Of a stretch of DNA of 14,003 nt, positions 7,288-14,003 are shown piece by piece. The stretch spans positions 491-14,493 of the forward strand of contig DPBR01000056.1 in the NCBI GenBank assembly GCA_003516865.1, read 5' to 3'. Within the stretch, counting starts at the first letter, position 1. The number at the start of each line of letters is the position of its first letter. The notes below the pieces were generated by a model that worked only from the letters and a program-made list of their open reading frames with translations, searched no databases and was not told the DNA's origin. The position numbers and the translations under genes are program-made. This DNA is from Oscillospiraceae bacterium (lineage in GTDB: Bacteria > Bacillota > Clostridia > Oscillospirales > Ruminococcaceae).

Positions 7288-8709
7288 TTATCCCCTGAGA
7301 GTATGGTAAAAATCCTTTGCGTAGCCGTCCGTCATTCCGCAGACGCAATCGGTCGCGAAAAGCAGTCTGCGATAGCACTGCTCGGACTCGCTCTTGCCCT
7401 CGCAGGTTTTTTTGCAGATTTCGAGATAATTCTCCGACAAAACCTCCGTCAAATCGCGGTCATAGCCGCGCGCATTCTCTGTTCCGAACGATAATGCGGC
7501 GCGCGTTATTTTATCGAGTAAAAAGCTCATCACGGCGTCCTCGGAAAGCTCGTTTTCGACAATTCCCGACGAGCGGAAAGCATATCTGTACGCGATATCC
7601 GAAAACGCGTCCGAAAGTACCCTCACGTCCGACGATGAAAGCAGCTCGCCGTTAAATTCGCCGTTCATTATGCTCTCATAATTGTCGCAGAACGCGTCCG
7701 CCGCCGCGTAAATCAGCTTGTTCTGAATTTTCGGAAGCCAGCGCGAAACCGCCCGCGTTCCCGCGTCCGCAGCACCCATTTTCTCTGCGGAAATTTTCGC
7801 CGCTTTGAGTCCCTCCGCGGCGCTTTCAAGAGCGTTTTTCTCGCCCTCGGTTTCGCATTTTTCAAGATATTTCTCCGACAAAAGCTCCTCGATAAGCGTT
7901 CCGAGCGGCAAAAGCCCCTTTGCGGAAGCGTCCTCAAGGTCGGCGGTTTTGTAGGCGATATCGTCGGCGCTTTCCAGAATAAAAGTCAGCGGATAGCGCG
8001 ACGTTCCGACGCCGGTTTTTTCCGTGATTTTACGGAAAAGCTCCTCCTCCGCGAGATAATATCCCATTTTCTTCCTGCACACGTTCCCGCATTTCTTGTC
8101 GATTTCAAGCGAGTTTGTCGGATACTTTATAATGGTATTCAGCAGCGCGAACGTGAGATTCATTCCCGTGCTCATATCAATCAGGCAATGAAGCCGCGAA
8201 AGCAGCCTGAGCGCCTGCGCGTTGCCCTCGAAATTCAGAAAATCCGCCTTCATTCTGTCCGTCAGAAGCTCGTCCGCCGATTTTCCGTTAAATTCAAGCC
8301 GCTTCATATTGTCCTTGAACCACTGTCGGATAGCAAATTCACCGAAATGCCCGAACGGGGGATTTCCGATATCGTGAATAAGCCCCGCGCACTCCAGAAT
8401 ATCCGCGCACTTTTCGCGCACCGCTTCATCGACGCCCTCGGTTCCGCTGTCGATAAGCCTGCGGAAAATCGTGTTTCCGAGCGAGCCCGCAAACGAGCTT
8501 ACCTCAAGCGAATGTGTAAGCCTTGTCCGCACAAAATCGCCGCGGTAAAGCGGGTAGACCTGCGCCTTGTCCTGAAGCCGCCGAAAGGACGCGCTCCCGA
8601 TAATCCTGTGATAATCCTTGCGGAAGTCCGTTCTTATGTCGAGCGGGTTTACAGTGCCGCTCGAACGCTCGCGCTCAGCGCACAAAAGCCGCTCCCAACT
8701 GAATTTCAT
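7288..8709 (-). CDS. dgt: dGTP triphosphohydrolase-family HD phosphohydrolase
   Basis: Predicted to hydrolyse dGTP (or dNTPs) to the deoxynucleoside and tripolyphosphate, adjusting nucleotide pools in the cytoplasm. The 473-aa length fits the family. The N-terminus has the family start (NPLDIRTDFRKDYHRIIGSA, then FRRLQDKAQV). The metal-binding HD set is intact: His66 in RTRLTHSLEV, His112-Asp113 in LIHDIGNPPFGH, and an Asp near 250 in ESADDIAY. FEGNAQALRLLSRL is also typical. The ATG at 8709 is chosen because GAGGTG (8719-8724) is about 9 nt upstream. A start 28 codons further upstream (8793) lacks a convincing ribosome binding site and would extend the protein past the conserved N-terminus. 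The gene is divergent from ndoA and has its own terminator. The preferred dNTP cannot be told from sequence. Confidence 0.93.
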   Translation of the reverse strand: MKFSWERLLCAERERSSGTVNPLDIRTDFRKDYHRIIGSASFRRLQDKAQVYPLYRGDFVRTRLTHSLEVSSFAGSLGNTIFRRLIDSGTEGVDEAVREKCADILECAGLIHDIGNPPFGHFGEFAIRQWFKDNMKRLEFNGKSADELLTDRMKADFLNFEGNAQALRLLSRLHCLIDMSTGMNLTFALLNTIIKYPTNSLEIDKKCGNVCRKKMGYYLAEEELFRKITEKTGVGTSRYPLTFILESADDIAYKTADLEDASAKGLLPLGTLIEELLSEKYLEKCETEGEKNALESAAEGLKAAKISAEKMGAADAGTRAVSRWLPKIQNKLIYAAADAFCDNYESIMNGEFNGELLSSSDVRVLSDAFSDIAYRYAFRSSGIVENELSEDAVMSFLLDKITRAALSFGTENARGYDRDLTEVLSENYLEICKKTCEGKSESEQCYRRLLFATDCVCGMTDGYAKDFYHTLRG

Positions 8710-8812
8710 CTGAAAATCACCTCTTTTTGTCTTTTTCCGAATAAATGAAATCCGCGCGTCAATAATATTTGCGACAGATAAATTACTTTTCACTGAAAGG
8801 AGTTACGTTATT

Positions 8813-9157
8813 ATGATGTCAGTTAAACGCGGAGAGATTTATTACGCGGATTTAAGTCCCGTGGTTGGCTCGGAGCAAGGCGGAATACGCCCCGTTCTCA
8901 TCGTGCAGAACGATATCGGAAACAAGCACAGCCCGACGGTTATCGCCGCCGCAATCACCAGCAAAACGGAGAAATCCGCGCTCCCGACGCATATTTCCGT
9001 TCAGGCGTCAAGCTGCGGTCTTGCAAAGGACTCCGTTGTCCTGCTCGAACAGGTTCGTACATTGGACAAGCGCCGCCTTAAAGAACGTATGGGCGAGCTT
9101 GACGACACTTCTATGGCTCAGGTCAACACAGCGCTCTCGACAAGCCTCGGACTTTGA
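8813..9157 (+). CDS. ndoA: MazF/NdoA-family mRNA endoribonuclease (type II toxin)
   Basis: A 114-aa ribosome-independent endoribonuclease of the MazF/PemK family, close to the Bacillus subtilis NdoA type in length and sequence. The opening KRGEIYYADLSPVVGSEQGG is near-identical to the Bacillus form. The catalytic pair corresponds to Arg26 in GGIRPVLIVQND and Thr49 in AAITSKT. The start is the first of two adjacent ATGs, 10 nt after AAAGGAG (8796-8802). In Bacillus the antitoxin gene ndoAI lies directly upstream. Here the upstream space is only 103 bases and leads into the divergent dgt gene, so no antitoxin is adjacent. A terminator follows 14 nt after the stop, making this a single-gene transcript. 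No promoter could be assigned with confidence. Confidence 0.93.
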   Translation: MMSVKRGEIYYADLSPVVGSEQGGIRPVLIVQNDIGNKHSPTVIAAAITSKTEKSALPTHISVQASSCGLAKDSVVLLEQVRTLDKRRLKERMGELDDTSMAQVNTALSTSLGL

Positions 9158-9171
9158 TTTTCCGAAAGCCT

Positions 9172-9219
9172 ACAACATTCCCGCCGCGAAAAGCAGCGGG
9201 ATTGTCTTATTTTTTCTTC
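9172..9219 (+). terminator. Intrinsic terminator of ndoA
   Basis: The stem pairs ACAA and TCCCGC on the left with GCGGGA and TTGT on the right (9172-9205), with a small bulge and a GAAAA-type loop. It is followed by CTTATTTTTTC. The U-tract overlaps the stop codon (9207-9209) of the small gene on the opposite strand. On the minus strand the hairpin lacks a U-rich tail, so it works mainly for ndoA. Confidence 0.85.
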
Positions 9220-9380
9220 ACATAGAAGAACAAAAACCACTGCATTCCCGCAAGTCCCGCGACAAGCAGCACTATTATAATCTGCGCCGCGCCCCATTCG
9301 CGCATAAATACGCAGATTACCGCAAGCGCCGCCGTAAGCAGAATTGCGTTTCGCAAAAACGATTTTTCGGTCTTATTCAT
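9207..9380 (-). CDS. Small two-helix membrane protein, unknown function (57 aa)
   Basis: Not recognised as a named family. The reading frame starts at ATG 9380, three bases after the folD stop (TGA GCT ATG), and ends in TAA at 9207. The product has a short charged N-terminus (MNKTEKSFLRN). A hydrophobic segment at about 11-26 (AILLTAALAVICVFM), a short turn with REWG, a second segment at about 33-54 (IIIVLLVAGLAGMQWF...) and a C-terminal KKK follow. This is the pattern of a hairpin membrane protein, with positive ends predicted in the cytoplasm. Only a weak GTGAG-like ribosome binding site is visible, so translation probably depends on coupling to folD. Placement at the end of the operon and coding-like composition support a real gene. 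Confidence 0.7.
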   Translation of the reverse strand: MNKTEKSFLRNAILLTAALAVICVFMREWGAAQIIIVLLVAGLAGMQWFLFFYVKKK

Positions 9381-9383
9381 AGC

Positions 9384-10226
9384 TCACTTATTCTGCTGAA
9401 GCTTCGCCGCGGTGAGCGTGTTCTTCATAAGCGTTGCAATAGTCATCGGTCCTACGCCGCCGGGAACGGGCGTTATCCAGCCCGCTTTCTCGCTTACTTC
9501 GTCAAACTTTACGTCCCCGCAGAGCTTTCCGTTGTCGAGGCGGTTAATTCCAACGTCGATTACAACCGCGCCTTCCTTAACCATATCCGCAGTAACGAAA
9601 TTTGGTCTGCCGACAGCCGCGACAAGTATATCCGCGCGTCTGCACACCTCGGCGAGGTTTTTCGTTCTGCTGTGGCAGATTGTAACAGTGCCGTTTTCGT
9701 GCAGAAGAAGCATCGCCATAGGCTTTCCGACAATGTTCGAACGCCCGATTACAACGCACTCTTTTCCCGAAATCTCAACGCCCGTGCTGTGTATCAAATC
9801 CATACAGCCGGACGGCGTGCAGGGCAGAAAGCTGTAATTTCCTATCATAATCTTGCCGACATTCTGCTCGTGGAACGCGTCAACGTCCTTTTCAGGAGAA
9901 ATTCTCGCGATAACTTCCTTTTCGTCAAGCTGCTTCGGAAGCGGAAGCTGAACGAGAATACCGTTTACCTTGCCGTCGGAATTCAGCGTATCAATCAACT
10001 CCAGAAGCTGCTTCATAGTCGTTTCTTCGGGAAGCGCATACTCAAAGCTCGTTATCCCGCAAAATTCGCACGCTTTCTTCTTGTTGTTTACATAAACGCG
10101 GCTCGCGGGGTCGTTTCCCACGATAACAACGGCAAGTCCCGCCTTAATCCCGTCGCGCGCGATTTCATCGCGAACCTGCTCCTTTACAGCCGCAGAAACG
10201 GCTTTTCCGTCAATAATTTTAGCCAT
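9384..10226 (-). CDS. folD: Bifunctional methylenetetrahydrofolate dehydrogenase / methenyltetrahydrofolate cyclohydrolase
   Basis: Catalyses NADP-dependent oxidation of 5,10-methylene-THF and hydrolysis of the methenyl product to 10-formyl-THF, supplying one-carbon units for purine and formyl-Met synthesis. The 280-aa length is normal. Diagnostic sites are [12 protein letters not shown] with Tyr45 and catalytic Lys49, GILVQLPLP near 89-97, PEKDVDAFH with Asp114 and Asp116, the dinucleotide-binding [11 protein letters not shown], and the C-terminal signature [20 protein letters not shown] lies about 8 nt before the ATG. The gene is 21 nt downstream of the lipoprotein gene on the same strand and is followed after 3 nt by a small membrane-protein gene. 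It is probably transcribed from the upstream ymfFH-lgt promoter, since no promoter is seen in the gap. Confidence 0.97.
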   Translation of the reverse strand: MAKIIDGKAVSAAVKEQVRDEIARDGIKAGLAVVIVGNDPASRVYVNNKKKACEFCGITSFEYALPEETTMKQLLELIDTLNSDGKVNGILVQLPLPKQLDEKEVIARISPEKDVDAFHEQNVGKIMIGNYSFLPCTPSGCMDLIHSTGVEISGKECVVIGRSNIVGKPMAMLLLHENGTVTICHSRTKNLAEVCRRADILVAAVGRPNFVTADMVKEGAVVIDVGINRLDNGKLCGDVKFDEVSEKAGWITPVPGGVGPMTIATLMKNTLTAAKLQQNK

Positions 10227-10247
10227 TTTTATTCTCCTTTGTCTTTT

Positions 10248-10973
10248 TCAAGCCGCCGAACAAAAATTGCTCAGCTCATTATATCCGTAAGTTTTGCCTT
10301 TATATTCTACCTGAATTTTCTCACAGCCGAAAAACGGGTTTCCATTGATTTTTTCGGCGATTTCCATTGCCTCGTCAGAGGTAAATCCGCCGGAAATCAT
10401 CGTCTTTTCGGTACTAATCCGCTCTTTGATTATCGGCGCGCTTAAAAGCTTGCCGTCAAGCCAAATCGAAACCGTTTCTCCGATAAGCCGCTCCGTCGCT
10501 TCGGAAAACTTTTCTGTTCCGCTCGGCGTAAATGTGAGCTGAACCGTAAAAACATTTCCAACGCTGTCATAATAGGCGCGAGCGTCTTTAATGTCCCCGC
10601 CCGTAAGGATTACAGCGCCCGTTTCCTCGCTGCCCTCGCAGAATTTAAGCGTGTTGCTTTTGCCTATTTTAGCAACGGTTTCGGGAACCTCGACTTTTTC
10701 AATATCCGCGCGCTCGGAAAACGCTTTGTCCTGAAGCTCAACCACAGGCTTCCCGCCGATTTTTTCGGGTACGGCAAATTCTTTCTGACTGCCGACAAAC
10801 TTTGTGATGACAATTCCGTCGTCGGTTTCCGTGAACTCAAAATCGCTTTCACTCGCCGCAGGAAGCTTTTCCTCCACGGAGATTTCGGTTTTTTCCTCGC
10901 GGTAAATTCCCGAATTATCCGCACAGCCGCAGAGCAAAATCGCCGCAATCAGCGAAATAACGCTCTTTTTCAT
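10248..10973 (-). CDS. Lipoprotein with BspA-type LRR segment and SecD-like P1-head domain
   Basis: A 241-aa predicted extracytoplasmic lipoprotein. MKKS plus a hydrophobic stretch leads to the lipobox L14-C-G-C17, so Cys17 is the likely lipidated residue. Residues about 53-104 (GIVITKFVGSQKEFAVPEKI, then GGKPVVEL, KAFS, VEVPETVAKIG) look like one BspA/LRR_5-type unit. Residues about 107-210 match the SecDF P1-head pattern: LKF, VILTGGDIKDARAYYD, LTFTPSGTEKFSEATER, IGETVSIWLDGKLLSAPII, ISGGFTSDEAMEIAEKI. SecD itself has twelve-helix or six-helix membrane regions, none of which is present here. The start codon overlaps the lgt stop by one base (TAATG), with GGGAG inside the lgt end, so translation is coupled. 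The domain calls rest on pattern recognition; the function is unknown and may be a P1-domain decoy, chaperone or envelope-stress protein. Confidence 0.8.
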   Translation of the reverse strand: MKKSVISLIAAILLCGCADNSGIYREEKTEISVEEKLPAASESDFEFTETDDGIVITKFVGSQKEFAVPEKIGGKPVVELQDKAFSERADIEKVEVPETVAKIGKSNTLKFCEGSEETGAVILTGGDIKDARAYYDSVGNVFTVQLTFTPSGTEKFSEATERLIGETVSIWLDGKLLSAPIIKERISTEKTMISGGFTSDEAMEIAEKINGNPFFGCEKIQVEYKGKTYGYNELSNFCSAA

Positions 10974-12109
10974 TATTCTCCCTTTCCCTCGTCGGCTTGC
11001 GTGTTTTCTTCAGCCGTTTCCTCGGCTTCACCGATTATTTCGGGGCTTTCATCAACGGCTTCGGCGGGTTCTTCAGCCTTTTCGGGTTCTTCAGCGGGCT
11101 TATCTTCTTCATCTTCGCCAAGAATACTCTCCGCAGGCTGATTTTTCTTCGCTTCTTTCTTTGACTTGCGCTCTTCCTCGGCCTTGCGGTCGCTTTCAAG
11201 CAGCTCCGCAGACGCGCCCGAATTTACATAAAGAGGTATATTTTTCTTCTTCGTAAGTATCTTGAACACAACGAACGCCGCAAGCGCCAAGCCGCAGGAT
11301 ACCGCCGCGACAATCTGCGATACTCTGAAATTGCCCGCCATAAGACTGTCCGTGCGGAGCCCCTCGACAAAGAAGCGTTCAAGTCCGTACCAAGCGATGT
11401 ACAAAAGGAAAACCTCTCCGTCGAACGTGCGGAGCTTCTTCGAGTAAATGTGCAGGAAAATGAATCCAAGCGCGCACCAGACGCTCTCGTAAAGGAAGCA
11501 TGGGTGAACGACGCCGGTTATTCCCTGAGAGGTGATAAGCGAGCCTTTCATCGCGAAAATCCAGTCTGTCGGGCAATCCGCGCCATAGGCTTCCTGATTT
11601 ACGAAATTTCCCCATCTTCCTATAGCCTGTCCTATCAAAAAGCCGAGCGCCGCCACGTCAAGCATCGTGGTAAAATGGACTTTTCTCAGCTTGCAGAACA
11701 AAAATCCTCCGAGAACCGCGCCGATTATTCCGCCGTAAATCGCAATTCCGCCGTCGCGGATTTCCGTAAACGTCGTCACGAAGGTGTAGTTTTTCGGGGA
11801 GTCGGGATTTAACGTCGTGAACACGCAGAAATAAATTCTCGCGCAGACAAATCCGATTATCGTCGCCGCAAAAATAACGTCAAACGCCCTATCCTTGCTC
11901 AGTCCGAAGTCCTTTTCAATTCTCCTGAACACATAAAGGCAAGCGAGCAAAATTCCTATCGCAATCAATACGCCGTACCAGTAAATCGGCACGCCGAACA
12001 CCTCGAAGCCGCGGTAATATTCGATTTCCGTGCCGCCGAACAGGTTCGGAAATTCAAGTTTGTTTCTTACCGTAACCGCAGATTCTGCGGCTAAATTCAA
12101 AACGTCCAT
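10973..12109 (-). CDS. lgt: Prolipoprotein diacylglyceryl transferase with acidic C-terminal tail
   Basis: Integral membrane enzyme that transfers diacylglycerol from phosphatidylglycerol to the lipobox cysteine of prolipoproteins, the first step of lipoprotein maturation. It has 378 aa, longer than the usual 260-300. The core carries the signature IGRWGNFVNQEAYG (Arg165, Asn168, Asn171, Glu173), PIYWYG with Tyr45, and GLERFFVEGLRTDS near 242-255. At the position of the E. coli His103 (HGG) this protein has Tyr125 (IAIYGG), a variant I recall as common in clostridial Lgt. After the last helix, at about residue 290, follows an 88-residue charged tail, first Lys/Glu and then Glu/Pro/Ala-rich. 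AGGAGA (12115-12120) gives a good start. The gap to ymfH is 13 nt, and the lipoprotein gene overlaps the stop. Confidence 0.95.
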   Translation of the reverse strand: MDVLNLAAESAVTVRNKLEFPNLFGGTEIEYYRGFEVFGVPIYWYGVLIAIGILLACLYVFRRIEKDFGLSKDRAFDVIFAATIIGFVCARIYFCVFTTLNPDSPKNYTFVTTFTEIRDGGIAIYGGIIGAVLGGFLFCKLRKVHFTTMLDVAALGFLIGQAIGRWGNFVNQEAYGADCPTDWIFAMKGSLITSQGITGVVHPCFLYESVWCALGFIFLHIYSKKLRTFDGEVFLLYIAWYGLERFFVEGLRTDSLMAGNFRVSQIVAAVSCGLALAAFVVFKILTKKKNIPLYVNSGASAELLESDRKAEEERKSKKEAKKNQPAESILGEDEEDKPAEEPEKAEEPAEAVDESPEIIGEAEETAEENTQADEGKGE

Positions 12110-12122
12110 ATTTATCTCCTTT

Positions 12123-13391
12123 TCAGCCCTTGTTATCTACAACCGACAAGCTTGCGTTTTCCTCGTCAAGGCTTTCAAGCTTATCGATAAGCGTTTCATA
12201 ATTCGCGGAAGCCGCCGTGTTTATCGCGGAAAACGGTTCAACGCCGCCGAGCGCCGCCTCGGAGAGCGTTGTGGCAACGGACTGAACCGAGTTGAAATCC
12301 CGCACAAGCGAGCCGAAGGTCGCCTTTTTAACGCGCTCAAACAGCGCTTTTTCGGGCGGATTTTTCTTGTATTCACGAATAATCCGCTTCATTTCCTCGA
12401 AAACGGCTTCGGGATTGTCGCTCTCGCCGCGCGCAGTCGGGAAAAGATGACCGCGCCCGCTGAAAACGCTCACCGCCCACTCGTCGTTGAGCAAGCCCTT
12501 TTCGCGCATTTCTTCGTAAAATTCGGAAGATTCGCCGAAAATAATATCAAAAAGAATGTTGAAATAGATATAATCCTCGATTTCGCCCATTCCCGCCGCC
12601 GCGTTTCTCTTGAAACCAAGCTCGAAAATCGGCTTCGCCACGGGCATCGAAAGCCGCGTTAATTTCTTCGCCACGGCATACGGCTCGTCGAACGGCATAG
12701 TTTCCACGTTCAGCGGAACGGCGGCGCGCAGCTTCTCCTCGCACGCGCGGCAGACGTCCTCCGGGTCGAAATTTCCCGCGACGCAAAGGAACATATTCGC
12801 GGGATTGTAAAACGCGTTATAGCAGTCGTAAAGCGTTTTTGGCGTGATTTCCGCGATGCTATCAACCGTTCCCGCGATATCGAGCCGCACGGGATTTTTC
12901 TCGTAAAGCGCTTCAAGAAGGTTTGTGAAAACGCGCCATGAGGGATTGTCGCGGTACATCGTGATTTCCTGCGCGATTATTCCGCGCTCCTTTTCAACGT
13001 TTTCCTCCGTGAAATAAGGATTTGCCACGAAATCAAGCAGAATTTCGAGATTTTCCGAAAATCTGTCCGCACAGGAAAAATAGTACTGCGTGTAATCAAA
13101 GCTCGTTCCCGCGTTACAGGAAGCGCCCGTCTGCGCGAAAAGCGAAAAAGCGTCCTTTTCCTCGCTCTCGAACAGCTTGTGTTCGAGATAATGCGCCGTG
13201 CCGTCGGGAATTTTCACAAATTCGCCGTTTCCCGCGCGGAAACTGTTGTCCTGAGAACCGAATTTCGCCGAAAACTGCGCCGTTGCCGTCGAATAACCCT
13301 CCATCGGCAGCATATAAATCTCCGTGCCGCTTGGGTGAACGTATTTCAGGCAGGTTTCGCCGATTATTTTACCGTTGATTTTTTCTATCAT
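12123..13391 (-). CDS. ymfH: M16-family zinc metallopeptidase, YmfH type
   Basis: A 422-aa insulinase-like peptidase. The inverted zinc motif HxxEH is intact at His67-Tyr-Leu-Glu70-His71, and the third ligand candidate is Glu142 in ERGIIAQEITMYRDNP, giving the expected spacing of about 70 residues. The second half is the M16 C-terminal-type domain with the ...EEMREKGLLNDEW segment. M16 enzymes commonly act as pairs with one catalytic and one non-catalytic half; the partner is probably the upstream ymfF. A GAGGA ribosome binding site inside the end of ymfF and a 5-nt gap indicate coupling. YmfF/YmfH-like pairs occur in Bacillus and in peptide maturation systems, but no precursor peptide gene is seen here, so the substrate is unknown. 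Confidence 0.92.
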   Translation of the reverse strand: MIEKINGKIIGETCLKYVHPSGTEIYMLPMEGYSTATAQFSAKFGSQDNSFRAGNGEFVKIPDGTAHYLEHKLFESEEKDAFSLFAQTGASCNAGTSFDYTQYYFSCADRFSENLEILLDFVANPYFTEENVEKERGIIAQEITMYRDNPSWRVFTNLLEALYEKNPVRLDIAGTVDSIAEITPKTLYDCYNAFYNPANMFLCVAGNFDPEDVCRACEEKLRAAVPLNVETMPFDEPYAVAKKLTRLSMPVAKPIFELGFKRNAAAGMGEIEDYIYFNILFDIIFGESSEFYEEMREKGLLNDEWAVSVFSGRGHLFPTARGESDNPEAVFEEMKRIIREYKKNPPEKALFERVKKATFGSLVRDFNSVQSVATTLSEAALGGVEPFSAINTAASANYETLIDKLESLDEENASLSVVDNKG

Positions 13392-13396
13392 AAGCT

Positions 13397-14003
13397 TTAT
13401 TCCTCGCTGTTTTTGCCGCTGAGCGTATAAACCGTGTCGAGAGTGAATTTTCGCGCGGCTTCTTTCACTCGTTCCGCAGTCACCGATTCAAGCTTCTTTG
13501 CGTACTCTTCGGGAGTTGAAAAGTCCTCGAACGGAAGTCTGCCCGAATACCAGTGCGCAAGCGCCGCCGCGCTGTCGTAAACAGCCTTGAGCTGGTCGCG
13601 GAGTTCCTGCTTCGCGCGGAAAAGCTCGTCATCCGTCACGCCGTTTTCGCAGATATCCCGCAGTTCCGCAAGCATAGCCTCCTCGGCGCGCTTTCTGTTC
13701 TTCGGCTCAATTCCCGCATAACAGGTAAGCGAACGCGCCGCTCTGTCCGTGTAACAGCTGCAATAATAGCAGAGCGACTCCTTTTCACGGATATTTAAGA
13801 AAAAGCGCGACGTCGTCATTCCGCCGAGTATCCGCGAGAAAATAAACGCCGCTTCATAATCGTCCAAATCGGGCGCTTTGAAGTACATTCTCAGGATTGC
13901 CTGCTTCATATCGAACTCATCTTCGGCGTAAACAGGCTTTTCTTTGAGCGCGGAAGGCTTCGCGACAAGCTCGTTTACCGTGCAGCGGCGGTTTACAGCG
14001 GAA
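13397..14003 (-). CDS. ymfF: M16-family peptidase-like protein, YmfF type (partial, N-terminus outside window)
   Basis: Only the C-terminal 201 residues are in the window. The frame stays open from 14002 to the TAA at 13397 and enters from the right edge, so the ATG at 13909 is internal and not the start. The visible part is an M16 C-terminal domain: AAFIFSRILGGMTTSRFFLN, then IREKESLCYYCSCYTD, matching the SRLFxxIREKxgLaY pattern, followed by GIEPKNRKRAEEAML and a helical C-terminus. Whether the missing N-terminal half has the zinc motif cannot be seen; in related pairs this partner is often non-catalytic. It is the most upstream visible gene of the minus-strand operon, so the operon promoter lies outside the window. 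Confidence 0.9.
   Translation of the reverse strand, partial: SAVNRRCTVNELVAKPSALKEKPVYAEDEFDMKQAILRMYFKAPDLDDYEAAFIFSRILGGMTTSRFFLNIREKESLCYYCSCYTDRAARSLTCYAGIEPKNRKRAEEAMLAELRDICENGVTDDELFRAKQELRDQLKAVYDSAAALAHWYSGRLPFEDFSTPEEYAKKLESVTAERVKEAARKFTLDTVYTLSGKNSEE

Noticed and set aside
7288..9157. dgt plus divergent ndoA considered as a small defence cassette (dNTP depletion with an RNase toxin)
   Set aside because: Both are common chromosomal genes, each with its own terminator and no mobile element, recombinase or sensor gene nearby; nothing ties them functionally.
8865..10445. 526-codon plus-strand frame across ndoA and antisense to folD
   Set aside because: Overlaps ndoA in another frame and crosses its terminator; composition is Arg/Ser/Asn-rich and the opposite strand holds an unmistakable folD. 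The length reflects base composition only.
12123..14003. M16 peptidase pair considered as part of a RiPP maturation cluster
   Set aside because: No precursor peptide, radical-SAM enzyme or exporter is visible; neighbours are lgt and folD, the usual chromosomal setting of YmfF/YmfH-like genes.

Overview
The window looks like chromosomal DNA from a Gram-positive anaerobe of the Clostridia, most likely an Oscillospiraceae/Ruminococcus-like gut bacterium. This is inferred from strong AGGAGG-type ribosome binding sites, sigma-A promoters with 17-nt spacers, a Bacillus-like NdoA/MazF, and a YmfF/YmfH M16 peptidase pair running into lgt. No taxonomic marker gene (rRNA, tRNA) is present. Most of the window is housekeeping; the less ordinary material is one composite lipoprotein, one repeat-tailed chemoreceptor, one unlisted small membrane protein and a repeat-rich intergenic region.

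Layout. 1-97: truncated copy of a GC-rich dispersed repeat. 148-3022 (+): sigma-A promoter and a two-gene potassium uptake operon, trkA (TTG start at 213) and trkH. 3023-3607: a gene-free, hairpin-dense region between convergent genes, with a 66-bp perfect inverted repeat, a second, imperfect 48-bp inverted pair, a bidirectional terminator near the centre and a 40-bp tandem repeat. 3608-7094 (-): promoter, then a chemoreceptor (mcp) whose stop codon overlaps the ribosome binding site of galM. 7243-8709 (-): a dGTPase-family HD hydrolase (dgt) with its own terminator. 8813-9219 (+): solitary ndoA/mazF RNase toxin gene, divergent from dgt, with terminator. 9207-14003 (-): a tightly packed operon read right to left: ymfF (cut by the window edge), ymfH, lgt, a lipoprotein with a SecD-type P1-head domain, folD, and a 57-aa two-helix membrane protein.

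How the genes relate. TrkA gates TrkH. The mcp-galM pair may link sugar sensing to sugar handling, but this is inferred only from coupling. Lgt is the enzyme that would lipidate the lipoprotein encoded one base downstream of it. FolD supplies one-carbon units and appears to be a co-transcribed passenger. No CRISPR array, transposase, phage gene or clear defence cassette is visible.
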